Below, in pieces: positions 60,607 to 64,000 of a DNA stretch of 64,000 bases. A program made the position numbers and the translations under genes. The notes beneath the pieces are model-generated. The model worked only from the letters and a program-made list of their open reading frames with translations, was not told where the DNA came from and ran no database searches. Each line of letters starts with the position of its first letter. Position 1 is the first letter of the stretch. Source of the stretch: Andreprevotia sp. IGB-42 (GTDB lineage Bacteria; Pseudomonadota; Gammaproteobacteria; Burkholderiales; Chitinibacteraceae); the NCBI RefSeq assembly GCF_009848685.1, contig NZ_WXTX01000014.1, forward strand, positions 1 to 64,000. Direction: 5' to 3'.

Positions 60607-60641
60607 CTGCCGCCTGCCGCCTGCCGCCTGCCGCCTGTCGC
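60607..60641. repeat. 7-bp tandem repeat, five copies
   Basis: CTGCCGC repeats four times perfectly (60607-60634) with a fifth degenerate copy CTGTCGC (60635-60641), in the gap between recG and the SprA-like gene. Copy number may vary between strains. No gene reads through it. Confidence 0.95.
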
Positions 60642-60730
60642 CAGCGCTGCGCGGGCCAGGCCGGTTTACCGCTAAAATTGGCGTATCCATCCATGCATCG
60701 GGTTCACGCCGCCGCCCCCAGTCCAGCATC

Positions 60731-61297
60731 ATGCTCAGCGCAACCAGCTCCATCAGCCAGCAAGCCGCTGCCAGCCTCGTCCCGAGTGGACGACAGGCTG
60801 ATTCCGCGCGCGCGCAAGGCAGTGGCGGCAGCGCAGATGAAGCGGGCTCGGCCGAAACCGCCAAAGCCAGCGACGGCACGCAGCTGGACGAAAAATCCCG
60901 GGCTGCACTGACCGAATTGCAGCAGACCGACCGCAAGGTACGCCAGCACGAGCAGGCGCATCTGTCTGCCGCTGGCGGCCTTGCCACCAGTGGTGCGTCG
61001 TACAGCTTTGAAACCGGGCCGGACGGCAAACGCTACGCGGTGGCCGGCGATGTGCATGTCGATGTATCCCCCGGCAAAACCGCGGAAGAAACGCTGCGCA
61101 AGGCGCGTATCGTGCAGGCAGCCGCGCTGGCTCCGGCAGATCCTTCCGGCCAGGACAGATCCGTCGCGGCGGCCGCAGCGGCACTGGAAGCACAGGCCAA
61201 TGCGGAAATTTCCAGCCGCACACCGGGCCAGAACCAGCTGGCAAAATCTTACGGCAGCACCGAACTGCCCCGTTCCAGTTTTGCCGTCGCTGCCTGA
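60731..61297 (+). CDS. SprA-related putative metalloprotease-like protein
   Basis: The 188-residue protein matches the SprA-related/CJM1_0395-type family: low-complexity N-terminus (about 1-55), then LTELQQTDRKVRQHEQAHLS, where HEQAH is the HExxH-like motif, AAGGLATSGASYSFETGPDG, KRYAVAGDVHVDVSPGKTAE and a helical Ala-rich region. No signal peptide is seen. The family is annotated as putative metalloproteases, but activity is not proven. It stands between recG and a hybrid kinase, on the same strand. Confidence 0.82.
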   Translation: MLSATSSISQQAAASLVPSGRQADSARAQGSGGSADEAGSAETAKASDGTQLDEKSRAALTELQQTDRKVRQHEQAHLSAAGGLATSGASYSFETGPDGKRYAVAGDVHVDVSPGKTAEETLRKARIVQAAALAPADPSGQDRSVAAAAAALEAQANAEISSRTPGQNQLAKSYGSTELPRSSFAVAA

Positions 61298-61411
61298 CTT
61301 TCCGCACCGCGCCATCTGCTGCTGACAATCTGCATTGTGGTGCGCACCGAAACGCCACTACACTCGCGCCATGCTTACAGACTCTACGGTCAGCCCCCGG
61401 CTGCAATACCG

Positions 61412-63499
61412 ATGAAATCCCGTTTTATCCGCGCGCTGCTGCTGGCCTCGCTCCTGCTGGCCATTTCGCTTGGCCTGACGGTGCGCTTCGAGCAACAACA
61501 GCGCAGCGAGCTTGGCCGCGTCACCGCGTTCTCCAACCAGGACGAGCTGTGGCACTCGTTTGCGCTGACCAGGGAATACCTGAAGCTGCGCGAGATCGCG
61601 GCGCTGGCGCGCGGCAACAGCGCGTATTACCTGCAGTTGCGTACGCGTTACGATATTTTTGCCGGCCGCGTGGCCGCCATGCAGAACGGCGCGTTCATCC
61701 ACCAGCTGATCGACAAGCGCGCGTACGGCGAGCACATGGCGGCGGTGAACCAGGTGATCGAGAACACCGACGCACGCTGGGCGGTCTACCCGATGAGCGC
61801 GGACGAAATCGACCAGTTGATGCTGTCGCTGGACCGCATCCAGCCCAACCTGCAAACGCTCAGCGATCTCACCCAGCACGGTTTCTCCGATCAACTGGGC
61901 GATAACGAAAAGCTGGTGAACCGGCTGGGGCAGACGCGTATCGCACTGGCCATTTTCCAGTCGCTGCTGTTGCTGGGTTTTGCCGGCATGGCCCTGTTCG
62001 AGTTGCGGCGCAGCCTGCAGCGCGAGCGCCAGTTGGGCGAGGCCCGCAGCGCGGCGCAGGCAGCCAACGAAGCCAAGAGCCGCTTCCTGGCCAATGTCAG
62101 CCATGAAATGCGCACGCCGCTGACCTCCATCCTCGGCTATGCCGGCCAAGTACTCAAGGACCCCGCGCTGGGTAGCGAATCGCGCCGGCAGCTGGGACTG
62201 ATCCGCCGCAGTGCCGAGTTCCTGGCCAGCCTGTTGGGCAATGTACTGGATGTATCGCGCATCGAAGCCGGCCGGGTGCAACTGCACGCCGAAACCGTAT
62301 CACTGGCCACGCTGGCCGCCGATCTGCGCGGGCTGTTTGCGTTGCAAGCCGAGGAAAAAGGCATAGCGCTGATCATAGAAAACCCGCCGGAAACGCCAGC
62401 CGCACTGCAGCTCGACGGCGGCAAGCTGCGGCAGATCCTGATCAACCTGATCGGCAATGCGGTGAAGTTCACCAGCCATGGCGAGGTGCGGGTGGCCTTT
62501 TCGCTCGAGCAAGCGGCAGAGCGCTTCCGCCTGCATGCCCGGGTCAGCGATAGCGGCCCCGGCATTGCCAGCGAAGAACAGGGCCTGCTGTTTTCGCCGT
62601 TCGAGCAGACCAGCAGCGGCCGCAATGCCGGCGGCAGCGGGCTGGGGCTGGCGATCAGCCGGGAGTTTTCGCGCCTGATGGGGGGCGATGTGGTGTGCGT
62701 GCAAAGCAACAGCGCCGGCAGCGTTTTCGAAGCCACCGTGCTGGCCGATGCCGCCCCCGATCTGCCCGCAGCCCCGCCCGTCACCAGCCCGGCAGCCACG
62801 TTGCGCGGCCAGCATGTGCTGGTGGTGGAAGACCAGGCCATCAACCGCGAGCTGCTTTGCGATGTGCTGCGCGACGCTGGCGCCACCGTCAGCGCCGTCG
62901 CCGATGGTGCAGCAGCACTGCAGGCCATCGCCGGGCGGCATTTCGATGTCTTGTTGCTCGATTTCAACCTGCCCGATGGCGATGGCCTGGCCCTGGCGCA
63001 GCAGATGCGCACAGCGCGCTGGCAGGGCCGCATCGTGATGCTCAGCGCTGCGCTGCACCCGGGGGAAAGCGCGCTGGCACAGGCGCAGATCAGCCACTGG
63101 CTGAGCAAACCGTTCGACAGCGAGCATCTGGTTGCCGTGCTGGCCAGCAGGCCTGCGCCACAAGCCAGCCAGATGGCAGGCCGGCAGGCCACGCTGCTTG
63201 ATGCGCAGCAGGCAATGGCACGGCTCGGTTGCGACGAAGCACGTTACAGGGATATTGCCGCCAGGGGTCTGGCGCGGATACACGCGCTGCTGGGCGATTA
63301 CAGCGCCGGCGACGTCATCACCCGCCAGCGGCTGGCACACAGCGCGCGCGGCATTGCGCTGCAGATTGGCGCCACCGCGCTGGCCACCGGCTGCGCGGAT
63401 CTGGAAGTGGCCGCCGTGGCGGGCGAGCGCGCAATCACCTTGCTGGACAGCACCGGCGTGTTGCTGGCCCGCACCGAAGCAGCACTGGCCCAGTTTTGA
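61412..63499 (+). CDS. Hybrid sensor histidine kinase with receiver and Hpt domains
   Basis: The 695-residue protein has two transmembrane helices (about 8-28 and 175-195) flanking a periplasmic helical sensor region. The kinase core (about 225-455) has the H-box FLANVSHEMRTPLTSILGYA, N-box INLIGNAVKFT, G1 DSGPGI and G2 GGSGLGLAISRE. A receiver domain (about 467-585) has VVEDQAINRELL and the phospho-acceptor in LLLDFNLPDGDG. A C-terminal Hpt-like domain (about 600-690) has LAHSARGIAL. It is a complete phosphorelay. The molybdopterin-type oxidoreductase gene starts ten bases later. Confidence 0.92.
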   Translation: MKSRFIRALLLASLLLAISLGLTVRFEQQQRSELGRVTAFSNQDELWHSFALTREYLKLREIAALARGNSAYYLQLRTRYDIFAGRVAAMQNGAFIHQLIDKRAYGEHMAAVNQVIENTDARWAVYPMSADEIDQLMLSLDRIQPNLQTLSDLTQHGFSDQLGDNEKLVNRLGQTRIALAIFQSLLLLGFAGMALFELRRSLQRERQLGEARSAAQAANEAKSRFLANVSHEMRTPLTSILGYAGQVLKDPALGSESRRQLGLIRRSAEFLASLLGNVLDVSRIEAGRVQLHAETVSLATLAADLRGLFALQAEEKGIALIIENPPETPAALQLDGGKLRQILINLIGNAVKFTSHGEVRVAFSLEQAAERFRLHARVSDSGPGIASEEQGLLFSPFEQTSSGRNAGGSGLGLAISREFSRLMGGDVVCVQSNSAGSVFEATVLADAAPDLPAAPPVTSPAATLRGQHVLVVEDQAINRELLCDVLRDAGATVSAVADGAAALQAIAGRHFDVLLLDFNLPDGDGLALAQQMRTARWQGRIVMLSAALHPGESALAQAQISHWLSKPFDSEHLVAVLASRPAPQASQMAGRQATLLDAQQAMARLGCDEARYRDIAARGLARIHALLGDYSAGDVITRQRLAHSARGIALQIGATALATGCADLEVAAVAGERAITLLDSTGVLLARTEAALAQF

Positions 63500-63509
63500 G
63501 GATCGAGAA

Positions 63510-64000
63510 ATGAAACGGATTTTCCTGCGGACATTGCTGGGCGGCGCGCTGTTGCTGGGCAGTACCATGGCCAGCGCGCTGGAGACCCCAAAGGGGCCGG
63601 TGGTGCTCACCCTCAGCGGCAAGATCAGCCAGAACAACGGCAACAAAACCGCCGCGTTCGACGATGCGATGCTGGCGAAGCTGCCACAGACGAAACTCAC
63701 GGTGCCCACGCCGTGGTACCCCGGCCCGCAAACTTTCGAGGGCCCGTTATTGCGGGACGTGCTCGCCGCCGCCGGTGCCAGCGGCAAGGTGCTGAACCTC
63801 ACCGCGCTCAATGACTATATCGTCACCATCCCGCATGACGATGCCAACCGCTTTGACGTGATCATTGCGCGCAGGCTCAACGGCAAGCCGATGACGGTCC
63901 GTGAAAAAGGCCCGCTGTTCATCATGTACCCGTTCGACAGCAAGCCGGAACTGCGCCAAGCCGAGTACTACCGCCGCTGCTCGTGGCAGCTGAACCGTAT
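63510..64000 (+). CDS. Exported molybdopterin-type oxidoreductase, cut by the window end
   Basis: The frame begins at ATG 63510 with a signal peptide (MKRIFLRTLLGGALLLGSTMASA) and runs open to the window end (163 codons seen). The mature part has VVLTLSGKISQNN, TPWYPGPQTFEGPLLRDVLA, NDYIVTIPHDDANRFDVIIA and GPLFIMYPFD, the pattern of a small oxidoreductase molybdopterin-binding-domain protein. Small members of this family lack the cysteine that coordinates Mo in larger sulfite-oxidase relatives, so a sensory rather than enzymatic role is possible. It follows the hybrid kinase by ten bases and is probably cotranscribed. The 3' end is missing. Confidence 0.75.
   Translation, partial: MKRIFLRTLLGGALLLGSTMASALETPKGPVVLTLSGKISQNNGNKTAAFDDAMLAKLPQTKLTVPTPWYPGPQTFEGPLLRDVLAAAGASGKVLNLTALNDYIVTIPHDDANRFDVIIARRLNGKPMTVREKGPLFIMYPFDSKPELRQAEYYRRCSWQLNR

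Noticed and set aside
60607-60641. CRISPR array
   Set aside because: Units are 7 bases without spacers; it is a simple tandem repeat.
61358-63811. Long antisense frames over the hybrid kinase
   Set aside because: No motifs, and overlap with an unambiguous multi-domain kinase.

Overview
The window is a GC-rich, densely packed bacterial chromosome segment with no rRNA operon, insertion sequence, prophage or CRISPR array. The gene families and their order suggest a betaproteobacterium, most likely Neisseriales (Chromobacteriaceae/Chitinibacteraceae-like). Supporting signs are a tRNA-Pro/Arg/His cluster, RsxB (RnfB-type ferredoxin) without other Rnf genes, the Nudix-thiamine-phosphate-synthase-like fusion, a secreted deacetylase with paired chitin-binding-like modules, and a rich c-di-GMP repertoire. 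The taxonomic call is inference.

Layout. 0-2.4 kb: a possible gene tail, a DUF5710 gene, a decayed membrane-protein gene, and a minus-strand tRNA operon (Pro-Arg-His) with clear promoter and terminator. 2.4-9.9 kb: folD-pyrD-rsxB-hydrolase with overlapping or abutting genes, a PQQ-type sugar dehydrogenase on the other strand, then hydrolase-DinB-DUF2164-nth and a scramblase-like gene. 10-19 kb: secreted polysaccharide deacetylase, a PilZ gene broken by an 8-bp tandem duplication, a Rep-type helicase, rpsT, and two c-di-GMP-type proteins (REC plus degenerate GGDEF; EAL-CBS-GGDEF). 19-27 kb: lipoprotein plus secreted SurE-like protein with a divergent TetR, nadE, lemA plus a GIDE/EF-hand membrane protein, LysR and a divergent beta-propeller gene. 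27-37 kb: a 977-aa HD-GYP protein, aromatic/aspartate aminotransferase, envelope-associated genes, AsmA-mutY, and an OmpA-like barrel. 37-45.7 kb: a 262-bp inverted-repeat-bounded segment, argJ, two SMR-type genes, nudK and a divergent DeoR regulator with three 10-bp direct repeats, AraC-GyrI, a small-protein locus with a structured leader, a DUF815 ATPase, and the Nudix fusion. 45.7-64 kb: xth, a Crp/Fnr regulator, lytic transglycosylase, proS, MFS transporter, imelysin, phosphonate-type binding protein, a pirin-pirin-OsmC-FMN reductase cluster, recG, a SprA-like protein, and a hybrid kinase followed by a truncated molybdopterin-type oxidoreductase.

Most genes are housekeeping: folate and pyrimidine synthesis, DNA repair (nth, mutY, xth, recG, rep), NAD synthesis, translation, and arginine synthesis. 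The accessory interest lies in regulation. Four c-di-GMP-related proteins sit between 11.9 and 30.2 kb, one of them probably switched off by a reversible-looking repeat expansion. An isolated minus-strand unit at 42.29-42.73 kb has its own promoter, a hairpin-rich leader, a 47-codon frame with a strong ribosome binding site, and a terminator. I did not recognise that unit, and it is my best candidate for something undescribed.
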